Below are positions 25,721 through 34,489 of a DNA stretch of 64,000 nucleotides, piece by piece. The stretch is from SXXZ01 sp041177965 (GTDB taxonomy: Bacteria; Verrucomicrobiota; Verrucomicrobiia; Limisphaerales; UBA9464): the NCBI GenBank assembly GCA_041177965.1, contig JBEGWF010000132.1, positions 26,678 through 90,677 on the forward strand, written 5' to 3'. Made by a program: the position numbers and the translations under genes. The notes under the pieces were generated by a model that was not told the origin of the DNA, did no database searches, and saw only the letters and a program-made list of their open reading frames with translations. Each line of letters starts with the position of its first letter. Within the stretch, counting starts at the first letter, position 1.

Positions 25721-26947
25721 TCAGCGCACATGCAGGGGCGACATGAAGTAGAGACGCCCCTCGGGCAGACGCGATGTGAGCGGCAGGCCGAGGTCGACCT
25801 TGACCGAACCCGACCGGGCCTGCCCGAGCAGCGACAGGAACCCGGGAAAATGGAACTGGGGCTGGTAGGACACCAATTTGGCCCCGTCCAATCCGGCCAG
25901 ACGCAGCGCGCGGTCGAGCGCCACCTCGAAATTGCCGAGTTCATCGACCAACCCAAGATCCTGGGCCTGATGTCCGGAGAGGATCCGGCCGTCGGCATAA
26001 TCCGTCCAGTTCGACGCCAATCTCCGGCCATCGGCGATGCCGTCCTTCTGATTGAGTTCCGCAGCCCGGTTGCGCCCGACGCGGATGACGTCTTTGAACC
26101 TGGCGAAACTCTCGTTGATCATGCCCTGAACGATGGCCCGCTCCTCGGGAAGGACCTCCTCTGGAAGCTTCTCGCCGCTCATCATGTCCTTGAGCTTGCC
26201 GCTCTTGGTGATGTCCGGCCGCACCCCCACCTTGTCCATCAGGGCGCGATAGTTGTAGTTGTGGAAGATCACGCCGATGCTGCCGGTCATCGTCAACTCG
26301 TTGGCCACGATCCAACGACAGGGAGCACTGACGTAGTAGCCCCCGGAGGCCGCCAGGGAACCCATCGACGCCACCACCGGGATGTCGTGTTCCTTCTGGA
26401 AACGCTCGATCAGGAGGTAGATCTCGTCGCTGGCCAGCACCTCGCCGCCCGGCGAGTCGACCCTCAGGACGACCGCGGCCACATCCTCGACCGCCGCACG
26501 CTCGAGTTGGTCGGAGACCAGCTCGACGATGGAAGAACCGATGTCCGGGATCACTTCGCCTGTGATGACGCCCTGAAGGTCGATGATCGCCACCTTGTCT
26601 TCAAACGGCGAGTCGCGCACCACCACCTCGTGCAGTTCGGCCGCTCCGGGAGAACGGGTCGCGTGATGGTGGGTCCAATTCAGGTCCGACTTGGCGAAGA
26701 TCATTCCCGCCAGGCACATCAGGGCACCCCCGAGCGCCAGGGCCAGACCCAAGGTCGCCCATTTCCAACCGGAGCCTCCGGATCCGCCGCGCCGGGATGG
26801 AGGCGGAGTCGGCGGGCGGAGGGGTGGGACCGAGGCCGACGCCGGCGGTGGCGATGCCGGGAGGACGGGGGGAGCCGACGGGGACGTCGGGTCGGGGACC
26901 GGGGGGGCTTTGATCGGATCCGGCGTCGGGGCTGGGCTCACATCCAT
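25721..26947 (-). CDS. sppA: Signal peptide peptidase SppA (S49 family)
   Basis: Membrane-anchored serine protease that degrades cleaved signal peptides. The 408-residue protein has a cytoplasmic Pro/Ser-rich N-terminus of about 55 residues, one transmembrane helix (about 61-83, WKWATLGLALALGGALMCLA), then the protease domain. Key parts: VVLRVDSPGGEVLASDEIY, the nucleophile Ser in SMGSLAASGGYYVSAPC, GSIGVIFHNYNY, and the general-base Lys region ITKSGKLKDMMSGEKLP. It is the single-domain (Bacillus-like) form. The proline-rich tail is unusual. Lies 56 bases after the periplasmic sensor gene on the same strand and may be co-transcribed with it. Confidence 0.92.
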   Translation of the reverse strand: MDVSPAPTPDPIKAPPVPDPTSPSAPPVLPASPPPASASVPPLRPPTPPPSRRGGSGGSGWKWATLGLALALGGALMCLAGMIFAKSDLNWTHHHATRSPGAAELHEVVVRDSPFEDKVAIIDLQGVITGEVIPDIGSSIVELVSDQLERAAVEDVAAVVLRVDSPGGEVLASDEIYLLIERFQKEHDIPVVASMGSLAASGGYYVSAPCRWIVANELTMTGSIGVIFHNYNYRALMDKVGVRPDITKSGKLKDMMSGEKLPEEVLPEERAIVQGMINESFARFKDVIRVGRNRAAELNQKDGIADGRRLASNWTDYADGRILSGHQAQDLGLVDELGNFEVALDRALRLAGLDGAKLVSYQPQFHFPGFLSLLGQARSGSVKVDLGLPLTSRLPEGRLYFMSPLHVR

Positions 26948-27003
26948 GACGACCGGCACGGTAGGTTCACCCTTCCCTCGCGGCAAGGTCACCCTCGGAT
27001 CGT

Positions 27004-27483
27004 TCAGGGCGGGGTTCCGGCGGGGGGAGGAGCCTTGGGGTTGGCCCGGCGCCGACGGGACTCGTTCCATTGCCGCCGTTGTTCCGGCGTGAGGATCTGC
27101 TCGATCTCGTACCGGGCCGCATCGATCTCGCGCCGGGTACGGGGGGCCACCGGAGCCCACAGTTCGCGAAGTCGCCCGGTGGCCCTCTTGAGGATGGCGT
27201 CGATGCGCTCCCTCTGCGTCGTCTCCAGATTGAGATCCCGTGTCCATCGGGCCATGGCCTCGATCTGGGCGTTGCCGGGGGGGCGGGATGACGGCAGCGC
27301 CACCAGACCGTTGGACCCCGTCGACGCCTCCGACACGGCGGACGACGGTGGGGCGTCGGACACGGCTTCGGGCGCCGGTGCGGGCGCATGGAGGCGGCCC
27401 ACCAGGACAACGCCAATCGCCCCACAGAGCATACCGGCTGCGAAGATCACCAGTGCCGAGACGACGATCCGGAGGTCCTTCAC
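27004..27483 (-). CDS. Membrane-anchored periplasmic sensor-like protein (CnrX/Spy-like)
   Basis: A 159-residue protein with an N-terminal membrane anchor (about residues 4-27, VVSALVIFAAGMLCGAIGVV), an Ala/Pro/Ser linker, and an all-helical C-terminal domain with the hairpin pattern LNLETTQRERIDAILKRATG and YEIEQILTPEQRRQWNE. That LTPEQ-containing hairpin is typical of CnrX/ZraP/Spy-type periplasmic sensor-chaperones. The GTG at 27483 overlaps the stop of the preceding gene (GTGA) and has a GGGAG ribosome site. With the small membrane protein and ECF sigma factor upstream it resembles a CnrYXH-type stress module; the metal or stress sensed is unknown. Confidence 0.65.
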   Translation of the reverse strand: MKDLRIVVSALVIFAAGMLCGAIGVVLVGRLHAPAPAPEAVSDAPPSSAVSEASTGSNGLVALPSSRPPGNAQIEAMARWTRDLNLETTQRERIDAILKRATGRLRELWAPVAPRTRREIDAARYEIEQILTPEQRRQWNESRRRRANPKAPPPAGTPP

Positions 27484-27833
27484 CGGAGATCTCCCGACTC
27501 GAGATCGTCGATCAGGACCCGGGCGATCTCGTCTCCGGCCCCGGGCCAATGGTCGGATCGAAACCCGACACCCCAAGAGGGGCCGATCGAGCCGTCGTCG
27601 ATGAATGCCAGGATGATGGCGATCAACCCGACCCCCGCGGCGAAGCCCGCGCTGGAGAGCGCCGCGCGCCCCAGACCCGAGGCCCACGAGTCCAGCGGGT
27701 CGTCGATCCGCACGGCGCGGACCGCACGCATCACCCGCTCCTCGAAGCCCTCCGGAACACCGGAATCGATCGATTCGGATCGCGCCGCGCGGATCAGGAT
27801 CTGATGAAGCCGATTGCCACTCATTCCCAGCAT
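27480..27833 (-). CDS. Small membrane protein, candidate anti-sigma factor
   Basis: A 117-residue protein with a cytoplasmic N-terminal part (LHQILIRAARSESIDSGVPE, GFEERVMRAVRAVRI) and a central transmembrane helix (AGFAAGVGLIAIILAFID). The ATG at 27833 follows AGGGG closely; an ATG nine bases later is equally good. It lies 145 bases downstream of the ECF sigma gene and overlaps the sensor gene by four bases. No zinc-binding anti-sigma motif (HxxxCxxC) is present, so assignment rests on position, size and topology as in CnrY-like proteins. Confidence 0.55.
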   Translation of the reverse strand: MLGMSGNRLHQILIRAARSESIDSGVPEGFEERVMRAVRAVRIDDPLDSWASGLGRAALSSAGFAAGVGLIAIILAFIDDGSIGPSWGVGFRSDHWPGAGDEIARVLIDDLESGDLR

Positions 27834-27978
27834 CACCCCTTCGACGCATCGCCCAGGGGTGCGGTTACGCTAGCCGCTGTCCACCCCTCTGGGAATAGGG
27901 GAAACGCGGAAGGAGGGCGGTGGCTGGGGGAGGCCGTGCGAACCCGTCGTCCGGACGCGCCGGAGCGGGTCGCGGTGG

Positions 27979-28626
27979 TCAGAGAAAGGTCTCGGTCCGG
28001 ATCCTGCGCAGGATGCGCTTCATCTCGGCCCGTGCCCGGAAGGCGCGGACCTTGACCAGGGTCTGGGACCATCCGGTCATGGCGGCGATCTCCTTGACGG
28101 GACGATCCTCCAATTCCAGGAGGGTCAGGACCAGGCGGTGGGCGGGACCGAGTTCTTCGAAGACCCGACGCACGAGGCTCCGGGCAGCCTCCGCCCGATG
28201 GTCGGAGGCCTCGGGATGCGAAGCGTGGCGATCGAGCCACTCGACCTCGCCCTGCGACAGGTCCTCGAGGAGATCCTCGGGCTTGCGAGCCCGGTTGCGG
28301 AGCACATCCAGACAGGCATGGGTGGCCAATCGCATCAACCAATGCTCGAACGGCGCGTCGCCCCTCCAGGAATCGAGCCGCGTGAACGCCTTCACCAGGA
28401 CCTCCTGGACCAGATCGGCCGCATCCTCTTCACGCCGCAGGTATCGGCGGGCGAGCAGGAACAAACGGGCCTGATGGCGCTCGACCAGTTCGGCGAACCG
28501 TTCGGCGTCGCCCGCACGCACCGCACGGACGATTTCCACGTCGGAAGGGGACGCCGCGGCCGGCGAGTCCGTCCGGGGGCAGGCCCAGGGAGCGGCTTGG
28601 AGCGGCGGATGGATGGCGATATTCAC
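27979..28626 (-). CDS. ECF RNA polymerase sigma factor
   Basis: A 215-residue extracytoplasmic-function sigma factor. Region 2 is RHQARLFLLARRYLRREEDA then ADLVQEVLVKAFTRLDSWRG (core binding and -10 recognition). Region 4 is LGPAHRLVLTLLELEDRPVK then EIAAMTGWSQTLVKVRAFRA (helix-turn-helix for the -35). The GTG at 28626 has a GAGG seven bases ahead, preferred over a GTG 27 bases upstream. It heads a minus-strand unit with the small membrane protein and the sensor. A near-perfect sigma-54 promoter lies about 75 bases upstream. Confidence 0.93.
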   Translation of the reverse strand: MNIAIHPPLQAAPWACPRTDSPAAASPSDVEIVRAVRAGDAERFAELVERHQARLFLLARRYLRREEDAADLVQEVLVKAFTRLDSWRGDAPFEHWLMRLATHACLDVLRNRARKPEDLLEDLSQGEVEWLDRHASHPEASDHRAEAARSLVRRVFEELGPAHRLVLTLLELEDRPVKEIAAMTGWSQTLVKVRAFRARAEMKRILRRIRTETFL

Positions 28627-28989
28627 GGTGGAACCTCGATTGGCGAGGATCACGATCCGCGCCGCGGAGGACGACGCTATCCCGGAGCGTCGGCCACACC
28701 TTGCAAGGAACGTGCCAGCCTGTCGGCAAGGGAATGCCCTAGCCCGGCCACGGCCGGATCGGATGGGATTCGGCCGGTTCCGGGGGCGACCATACCCACG
28801 GGCGCGGAGTCTTCCGCGCGCGGTGAACCCGACGGTGGGAAGGACCGACGGTGCCGATCCTGGGGACTATTCCCCAGCGGGCCTGCGGCTGGGAACAGGC
28901 CCCCAAATCCGGGAGCCTCCGGTCGATGTGGCCATCCGGCGAACCCGCCGGAGTTGTCGTCGCCCGGGCGGTGGGCCTACCGTGCCCCC
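28627..28989. other. Divergent intergenic region between ECF sigma and SDR genes
   Basis: This 363-base stretch holds no coding frame that I can support. It contains the sigma-54 promoter for the sigma-factor operon (28702-28717), a perfect dyad TGGGGACTATTCCCCA at 28861-28876, and an inverted repeat GGGCCTG/CAGGCCC at 28879-28902. The two repeats lie about 90-130 bases ahead of the SDR start and could be operators. Confidence 0.6.
28702..28717 (-). promoter_or_regulatory. Sigma-54 (RpoN) promoter of the ECF sigma operon
   Basis: On the minus strand the sequence CTGGCACGTTCCTTGCA matches the sigma-54 consensus YTGGCACG-N4-TTGCW at every defined position, with correct GG-to-GC spacing. Transcription would begin near 28690, about 64 bases before the GTG of the sigma factor gene. 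The matching enhancer-binding activator is not in this window. Confidence 0.7.
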
Positions 28990-29763
28990 ATGCAGTGGAA
29001 AGACCGATGGGTGTTGATCACGGGAGCCTCCAGCGGATTCGGAGCCGCCACCGCCGAGGCGTTCACCCGGGCGGGGGCTCAGGTGCTTCTGGGAGCCCGC
29101 CGCCGGGATCGCCTCGCCCAGGTGGCCGAGGCTTGCCGCAAGACGGGGGCCCGCGCGGAGTTCCACGACCTCGACGTGGCGGCCACCTCCTCCGTGACCG
29201 AGTTCGTCGACTGGGCCCGCTCGCTCACATCGCAGGTCGATGTGCTGATCAACAACGCCGGAGGAGCCCTGGGGCTGGACACCCTCGCGGCCGGTCGGGA
29301 CGAGGACTGGGAGGCCATGGTCCAATCCAATCTGTTGGGCCTGGCCCGGGTCACCCGCGCGGTGCTGCCCCTGATCCCGCATCACCGGGGTGCGAGCATC
29401 CTCAACATCGGATCCATCGCGGGCCATCAGGCCTACGAGGGCGGTTCGATCTACTGCGGGGTCAAGGCGGCCGAACGCAGCATCACGCAGGCCCTCCGCC
29501 TGGAGCTCAACGGCACCGGCATCCGCGTCGGGTCCCTCGACCCGGGCATGGCCCTGACCGAGTTCTCCGATGTCCGCTTCCGGGGCGACACCGCTCGGGC
29601 GGCGCAGGTGTATCGGGGAGTCGAACCCCTGGTGGCCCAGGACATCGCCGAAACGTTGGTCTGGATGGCCTCGCGCCCCCCGCACGTCAACATCGACGAG
29701 ATCGTCATCAAGCCCACCGATCAGGCCGCCATCCACAAGGTCCATCGGCGCGCCACGGCGTGA
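28990..29763 (+). CDS. Short-chain dehydrogenase (YdfG-like)
   Basis: A 257-residue classical SDR closest in motifs to YdfG-type NADP-dependent serine/3-hydroxy-acid dehydrogenases. Motifs: WVLITGASSGFGAATAEAF, the Arg pair LGARRRDRLAQVAE favouring NADP, VLINNAGGALG, the catalytic Ser in LNIGSIAG and Tyr-Lys in IYCGVKAAERS, then LDPGMALTEFS. The C-terminal ending HVNIDEIVIKPTDQAA is typical of YdfG. The start MQWKDRWVL is clear. Convergent with hrpB. Substrate not proven by sequence. Confidence 0.9.
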   Translation: MQWKDRWVLITGASSGFGAATAEAFTRAGAQVLLGARRRDRLAQVAEACRKTGARAEFHDLDVAATSSVTEFVDWARSLTSQVDVLINNAGGALGLDTLAAGRDEDWEAMVQSNLLGLARVTRAVLPLIPHHRGASILNIGSIAGHQAYEGGSIYCGVKAAERSITQALRLELNGTGIRVGSLDPGMALTEFSDVRFRGDTARAAQVYRGVEPLVAQDIAETLVWMASRPPHVNIDEIVIKPTDQAAIHKVHRRATA

Positions 29764-29782
29764 ACGGACGCCCCCGGCCCGC

Positions 29783-32434
29783 TCAGGGCCAGACGAAGCC
29801 CGGGTGTTTGGCGCGCAACTGGGAACGCTGCTTGGGATAGGACACCTCACGCCAGCGTGGGAAATCCGAGACCACCTCCAACCGCTTTCCATCCGGAGTC
29901 TGCAGGGCCAGGCGCACCGGGATGGCGTCTTCGCCGACGGTGGGGTGCGTCTTGAGTTGGAAGCATTCGGTCAATTTGACCTGCGCTTCGGGCCCCGGGA
30001 TCTCGTCCGCCTCGGCATCGGGGTCGGGTTCGACGTAGGTGAGCTTGAGACGACGCCCCTCGGTCCAGGGCAGGTGGACGGGCATCAACTCATCGAGCCA
30101 GGCGATTTGTTCGGGGGCCAGGTGGGCCCGGAACGCCTCCTTCAGCGGTGCCGACTGTGCCTGCTTGACCAGGGTGAGGCCACGGAACGCGCGATCCAGG
30201 GCGGCCACCAACGCGGCGCCATCGAAGGCGGGGAATTCCAGATGCGGCAAGGCTCGGGCGATCAGGTTGACCCGGGCGATGAACTGCTTGAGCTCATGAT
30301 CGAGTTGCGGCAGCTCGAATCCCCCCCGGGCGAAGGCCTCGGCCAGGCAGCGCCCCGATTGTTCGGGATCGGACTCCCTCTGATGCTCCGTGGCCACGAC
30401 CAGATCCAGGAAGCGGATGCGGCGCACGGGCGAGACCCGCTTGTGCAGGCGGTCGAAGACATGCTCGACCGAGGTGTTGAAGTGCTGGGGATAGAGCTCC
30501 CGCAGCCACTCCGTCTTCACGGCCGTGGCCAGCCCCAGGAGGGTGAGGACACCCCCGGTGCGGCCCGAGACCTCACGGATGCTGCCCACCACCATCAACT
30601 CGGCCTGCTGCACCACCGACTCGCGCATCAGACTCCCGGTGCGGCCTTCGGTGAGCAGGCAATCGAGCGATCCGGAATCCTTCCGGACGCACACCTGATC
30701 GATGAACCCCGCGCACAGCGACTTGAGCAGGCCCTCATCTCCGGCCTCGGTCGGAGTCGGGGAGGCCTCCCTGGGCGTCATCCCCTCGCGCTCGGCGATG
30801 CGGACCAGTTGCTGGAAGGTGTCTTCGACCTGCCGGGCCGTCTGGGCATGGATGCCATGACGGCGGCAGGCATCCAGCGAGAAGTGGGCATTGCGGGCGT
30901 ACTGATGCGCCCGGAGCAACGTGTGGAAATCGCTCTGCGGGCTGCCCTCGAACAACTCGCGGGCATCGGCCATGGAGCGGTCGTCGCGGTTCACCCTCAT
31001 GAGCAGGTCACGGCCGCTGACCAAGGCGGCGCACAGGCAGGCCGCCGGGACGCAACCACGGCGCGACGCCTCGACCAGCAGACGGGCGAAGCGAGGGTGC
31101 ATGGGCAGGCGTAGCATTTGACGCCCCACCGGGGTGAGGTCGGAACCCCGCTCCCCCGCCCCGGGCTCGGCGGCGGGCTCCGTCTCGAGAGCGCCCAGGA
31201 TGTGCAGCAAGCGCTCGGCCCGGAGCACCGCCGCCTTGTCGGGGGCGTCGAGCCAATCGAACACCGCGGCCTGGCGCACCCCCAGCGAGTGGAGCAGCAG
31301 CACCACCTCGGCCAGATCGGCCCGCTGGATCTCGGGCGTGTTGCGGGCGGGACGATTGAGGTGGGCGCTTTCGGTCCAAAGCCTCCAGCAGGTTCCCGGA
31401 GCGGTACGCCCGGCGCGACCCGCCCGCTGATCGGTCGAGGCGCGACTGATCTCCTCGACCATCAGTGTCTGGATGCCCCGCTCGGCGTCATACCGGGCCA
31501 TCCGGGCCAGCCCCCCGTCCACCACATGGCGGATCCCGTCGATGGTCACCGAGGTCTCCGCCACGTTGGTGGAGACCACGATCTTGCGCACCGGACTCGG
31601 TTGGAAGGCCCGATCCTGATCGTCGGGGGCCAGTTCCCCATGCAGCGGGATCAACGCCACGCGCTCGCCCAGACGGGCCGCGGACAGCGCCCCCAACGTG
31701 GCCTGGATCTCGCCCTTGCCCGGCATGAAGACCAGGATATCGCCTTCCCACCCCGCCTCGACGATGCGCTCCACCTTGTCGGCGGCCAGTTCGTGGACGG
31801 GGCGGTTGTCGCCGTAGTCGAGCCACTGCATCTCCACCGGAAAGGTGCGCCCTTCGGACACCAGGATCGGCGCCGCGGGCCGGGCCGGCGCCTCAACGGG
31901 GCCGGGCGGAGAGGATGCCAGATACCGGGCCACGGGTTCGGCCTCCAACGTGGCCGACATCACCACCAGACGCAGGTCGGGGCGCGCGGTGGCCTGAAGT
32001 CGCTTGGCCAGGGCCAGCGCCACATCGCTGAGCAGGTTGCGCTCGTGGAACTCGTCGAAGATCAGCACGCCGATGCGGCTGAGCCGAGGGTCGTCCTGAA
32101 GCCATCGCAGCAGGATGCCCTCGGTGACGAAGGCGATCCGGGTGCCGTCGCCGATCCGGTCTTCGAACCGCACCTGATACCCCACCTCGGCGCCCAACCG
32201 GACCTGACGTTCCCAGGCCACCCGGGTCGCCACCGTGCGCGCGGCCACACGGCGTGGTTGCAGCACCACGATCCGGCGTCCTTCGGGCACCAGCCCCGCA
32301 TCCAGGATCATCTGCGGCACCTGGGTCGTCTTGCCCGACCCGGTCGCGGCGACCAGCACGAGTTGGTTGCCCTCGGTGAGGGTGCGGATCAGGTCGGCAT
32401 GCAGCCGCCAGATGGGGAGACCGTTGTCGGGCAC
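29783..32434 (-). CDS. hrpB: ATP-dependent RNA helicase HrpB
   Basis: DExH-box helicase of 883 residues. Motif I is VAATGSGKTTQVPQMILDA, motif Ia LQPRRVAARTVATRVA, motif II LIFDEFHERNLLSDVALAL (DEFH), motif III VMSATLEAEPVARYL, and motif VI STDQRAGRAGRTAPGTC. The winged-helix and HA2 regions follow, and the C-terminal HrpB-specific domain ends SDFPRWREVSYPKQRSQLRA. The GTG at 32434 is used; it lies seven bases after the stop of the TMEM14-like gene, so the two are likely co-transcribed. Role in RNA metabolism by family. Confidence 0.92.
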   Translation of the reverse strand: MPDNGLPIWRLHADLIRTLTEGNQLVLVAATGSGKTTQVPQMILDAGLVPEGRRIVVLQPRRVAARTVATRVAWERQVRLGAEVGYQVRFEDRIGDGTRIAFVTEGILLRWLQDDPRLSRIGVLIFDEFHERNLLSDVALALAKRLQATARPDLRLVVMSATLEAEPVARYLASSPPGPVEAPARPAAPILVSEGRTFPVEMQWLDYGDNRPVHELAADKVERIVEAGWEGDILVFMPGKGEIQATLGALSAARLGERVALIPLHGELAPDDQDRAFQPSPVRKIVVSTNVAETSVTIDGIRHVVDGGLARMARYDAERGIQTLMVEEISRASTDQRAGRAGRTAPGTCWRLWTESAHLNRPARNTPEIQRADLAEVVLLLHSLGVRQAAVFDWLDAPDKAAVLRAERLLHILGALETEPAAEPGAGERGSDLTPVGRQMLRLPMHPRFARLLVEASRRGCVPAACLCAALVSGRDLLMRVNRDDRSMADARELFEGSPQSDFHTLLRAHQYARNAHFSLDACRRHGIHAQTARQVEDTFQQLVRIAEREGMTPREASPTPTEAGDEGLLKSLCAGFIDQVCVRKDSGSLDCLLTEGRTGSLMRESVVQQAELMVVGSIREVSGRTGGVLTLLGLATAVKTEWLRELYPQHFNTSVEHVFDRLHKRVSPVRRIRFLDLVVATEHQRESDPEQSGRCLAEAFARGGFELPQLDHELKQFIARVNLIARALPHLEFPAFDGAALVAALDRAFRGLTLVKQAQSAPLKEAFRAHLAPEQIAWLDELMPVHLPWTEGRRLKLTYVEPDPDAEADEIPGPEAQVKLTECFQLKTHPTVGEDAIPVRLALQTPDGKRLEVVSDFPRWREVSYPKQRSQLRAKHPGFVWP

Positions 32435-32440
32435 GGCGGA

Positions 32441-32752
32441 TCAGGCTTTCGCGATGAACACGAAATAGATCATGGCGGCCTCCATGAGGACCGACAGCCC
32501 CAGGAGCAGGCCCGAGGGCATGACCTTCCCGGTCTTGCGCAGGCGCACGAAGAACACCGCCTGCAACACGATGAGGACCCCGATGGCCACCGTCCCGGGC
32601 AGACGCCCCAGCGCCACGAGCGCCAACGGGATCGCCGAACCCACCGAGGCGATCAGGGAGGCCTTGGAACGGGCCTTCAGGAAACCCGCGAATCCCCCGA
32701 CGACGAGGAGCACGATGAAGACCCACAACAGGATGACCGCTATCGGATGCAT
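32441..32752 (-). CDS. TMEM14/UPF0136-like small membrane protein
   Basis: A 103-residue protein with four predicted transmembrane helices. It starts MHPIAVILLWVFIVLLVVGG, has the glycine/serine-rich loop FLKARSKASLIASVGSAIPL, and ends with ALLEAAMI-like helix LSVLMEAAMIYFVFIAKA. The pattern G-x-x-G-x3-A-x-S-x2-S-L near the first loop matches the TMEM14 family, whose bacterial members have no settled function. Immediately upstream of hrpB. Confidence 0.75.
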   Translation of the reverse strand: MHPIAVILLWVFIVLLVVGGFAGFLKARSKASLIASVGSAIPLALVALGRLPGTVAIGVLIVLQAVFFVRLRKTGKVMPSGLLLGLSVLMEAAMIYFVFIAKA

Positions 32753-32804
32753 GGGGCGGAGAAGATACCGGGAACCGGACGGGGTGGCGATCACCAATCC
32801 ACCC

Positions 32805-33839
32805 TCAGCCGTTGGGACGGATGCAGGTCTTCACGGCCCGGTTGCCCTGGGTCATCGATCGGAACAACGCCGGCAGCGCGTCGAGCGAAGCCTCGCCATC
32901 GACGAAGTCCGCCGCCCGGATGACACCCCGCTCGATGAGGTCGAGCGCCGCCCGGATGGAACCCGGAGTGTGGTGGAAACTGGCCAGGAGCGTGAGGTTG
33001 GAATAGTGGAGCAAACCGGTGTCCAGGGTCACCGAGGTTCCCGCCGGGCAACCCCCGAAGAAATTCACCCTGCCACCCTTGCGCACCAACCGGGTCGCCG
33101 CCTCCCAGGCCGCCGGCTTGCCCACGGCCTCGAAGACCGCGTCGAAAGTCGCGCCGGGCAGTGCGGACCGGACCGCCGCATCCAGATCCTCGCGACCCTC
33201 CATGTCCACCACGACCGAAGCCCCGAGCCTGCGTGCCAAAGCCAACCGGGAGCCCCCCCGGCCCGCCACCGTCACGGTGCAACCCGCCTCGACCGCCAGC
33301 GCGACGGCGAACAGACCGATCGGGCCCGCCCCCATCACGAGCACCGACTCCGAAGTCCGAAGGGTCAGATCCCGGATGCCCTGCACCACGCAGGCCAGCG
33401 GCTCGGTCAGGGCCGCGGCTTCCCAGGAGGTCTCCGGACGCAGACGAAGGAGGTTTCGCTCGACGATCCGCGCCGGAATCACGATCGACTCGGCATAGGC
33501 TCCATTAAGGAAGAGCAGGTCGTCGCACAGATTCTCCTGCCCCCCGGCACAACATCCACACCGACCGCAGGGAGCCGAATTGGCACAGACCACCCGATCG
33601 CCGGCGATCCACCCGGTCACATCGGATCCGACCTCCACCACCGTACCCGCCAACTCGTGGCCGAAGACGCAGGGCGGCGTCAACATCCTGGCGTGATAAC
33701 CGCGACGGTACACCTTCAGATCGGTGCCGCAGGTCAACGCGGCCCCGATCCGCACCCGAACCTCCCCGCTTCCGACGGGACGCTCCTGGACCGTCTCCAC
33801 CCGGATCTCCTCCCGACCGTACAGCACCGCAGCCTTCAT
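32805..33839 (-). CDS. Zinc-dependent medium-chain alcohol/polyol dehydrogenase
   Basis: A 344-residue MDR-family oxidoreductase. The catalytic zinc ligands are in LTCGTDLKVYRRGYH and VFGHELAGTVVEVG; the structural zinc loop is CGRCGCCAGGQENLC with four cysteines. The NAD-binding motif is VLVMGAGPIGLFAVALAVEA. The family includes sorbitol, threonine and related dehydrogenases; the layout is nearest to sugar-alcohol or threonine dehydrogenases but the substrate is open. The start MKAAVLYGREEIRVE is the family start. Same strand as the TMEM14-like gene, 52 bases apart. Confidence 0.9.
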   Translation of the reverse strand: MKAAVLYGREEIRVETVQERPVGSGEVRVRIGAALTCGTDLKVYRRGYHARMLTPPCVFGHELAGTVVEVGSDVTGWIAGDRVVCANSAPCGRCGCCAGGQENLCDDLLFLNGAYAESIVIPARIVERNLLRLRPETSWEAAALTEPLACVVQGIRDLTLRTSESVLVMGAGPIGLFAVALAVEAGCTVTVAGRGGSRLALARRLGASVVVDMEGREDLDAAVRSALPGATFDAVFEAVGKPAAWEAATRLVRKGGRVNFFGGCPAGTSVTLDTGLLHYSNLTLLASFHHTPGSIRAALDLIERGVIRAADFVDGEASLDALPALFRSMTQGNRAVKTCIRPNG

Positions 33840-34161
33840 CGGCACCAGAGTTCCCCGAGTCACCCCCACCGACCAGCCTGAATGCGTTCCCCTCAGCCGT
33901 CGTTTCAGGGGACCAAGCAACGGGGCGGAGTGATGAACGATCGGGATCAGGTGATCCCGCCCGACGGCGGCAACGGTTCAAGAAAAACAGGAACGCGATT
34001 GCCTGCCGCAGAACGCATCGGTGAATCCCCTGGTGGAAGGAGAGGGAGATCGCTGGTCGAAGATCACCGCCCCACGATCACCGCCCCGGATCCCTGTTGA
34101 GTTTACCGGTGGGGAGGAGCGGGAGGCACATGGCGGTGACCTCATCGTTTCCGGGCAGAAG
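33840..34161. other. Intergenic region between dehydrogenase and tRNA-Ala
   Basis: About 320 bases with no supported gene. It contains a dyad GGGATCAGGTGATCCC near 33949-33964, which could be an operator for the dehydrogenase, and a short tandem GATCACCGCCCC duplicated near 34062-34087. Nothing else is recognised. Confidence 0.5.
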
Positions 34162-34237
34162 TGGTGGAGCCGAGGAGATTCGAACTCCTGACCCCCACAA
34201 TGCCATTGTGGTGCTCTACCAACTGAGCTACGACCCC
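34162..34237 (-). tRNA. tRNA-Ala (anticodon GGC)
   Basis: Minus-strand cloverleaf with acceptor stem GGGGTCG/CGGCTCC (two G-U pairs), D-arm GCTCAGTTGGTAGAGC, anticodon stem CCACA/TGTGG around ATGGCAT (anticodon GGC), T-arm AGGAGTTCGAATCTCCT and an encoded ACCA end. Confidence 0.96.
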
Positions 34238-34353
34238 ACTGGCCCGAAAGCGGCGCGCACTCTAGAAAGTCCGACCGGACTGTCAAAGCACTTTTCCAAA
34301 AACTTTCCGATCCATTTCCGGAATCCCCCGAAAACCGTGTGCCCGCCGGCGCA

Positions 34354-34472
34354 GCGGGATCGGCCCGAAGCCCGCTCTGGAAGCGATCACCCTCCATCCC
34401 CTCGCGCACAGCGCGAAAACGTCCCCTTCCCCGAGCTTCCCTGCGGACGCCGGGCTGGTCCCGCGGAGCCCC
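34354..34472. repeat. 119-bp direct repeat, copy 1
   Basis: Begins GCGGGATCGGCCCGAAGCCC and ends CCGCGGAGCCCC. It matches copy 2 with about three substitutions and one single-base indel; the repeat period is 136 bases. It is GC-rich with local dyads such as GCGCACAGCGCG. Not a CRISPR unit: too long and only two copies. Confidence 0.9.
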
Positions 34473-34489
34473 CAAAAACCCGCAGCGGA

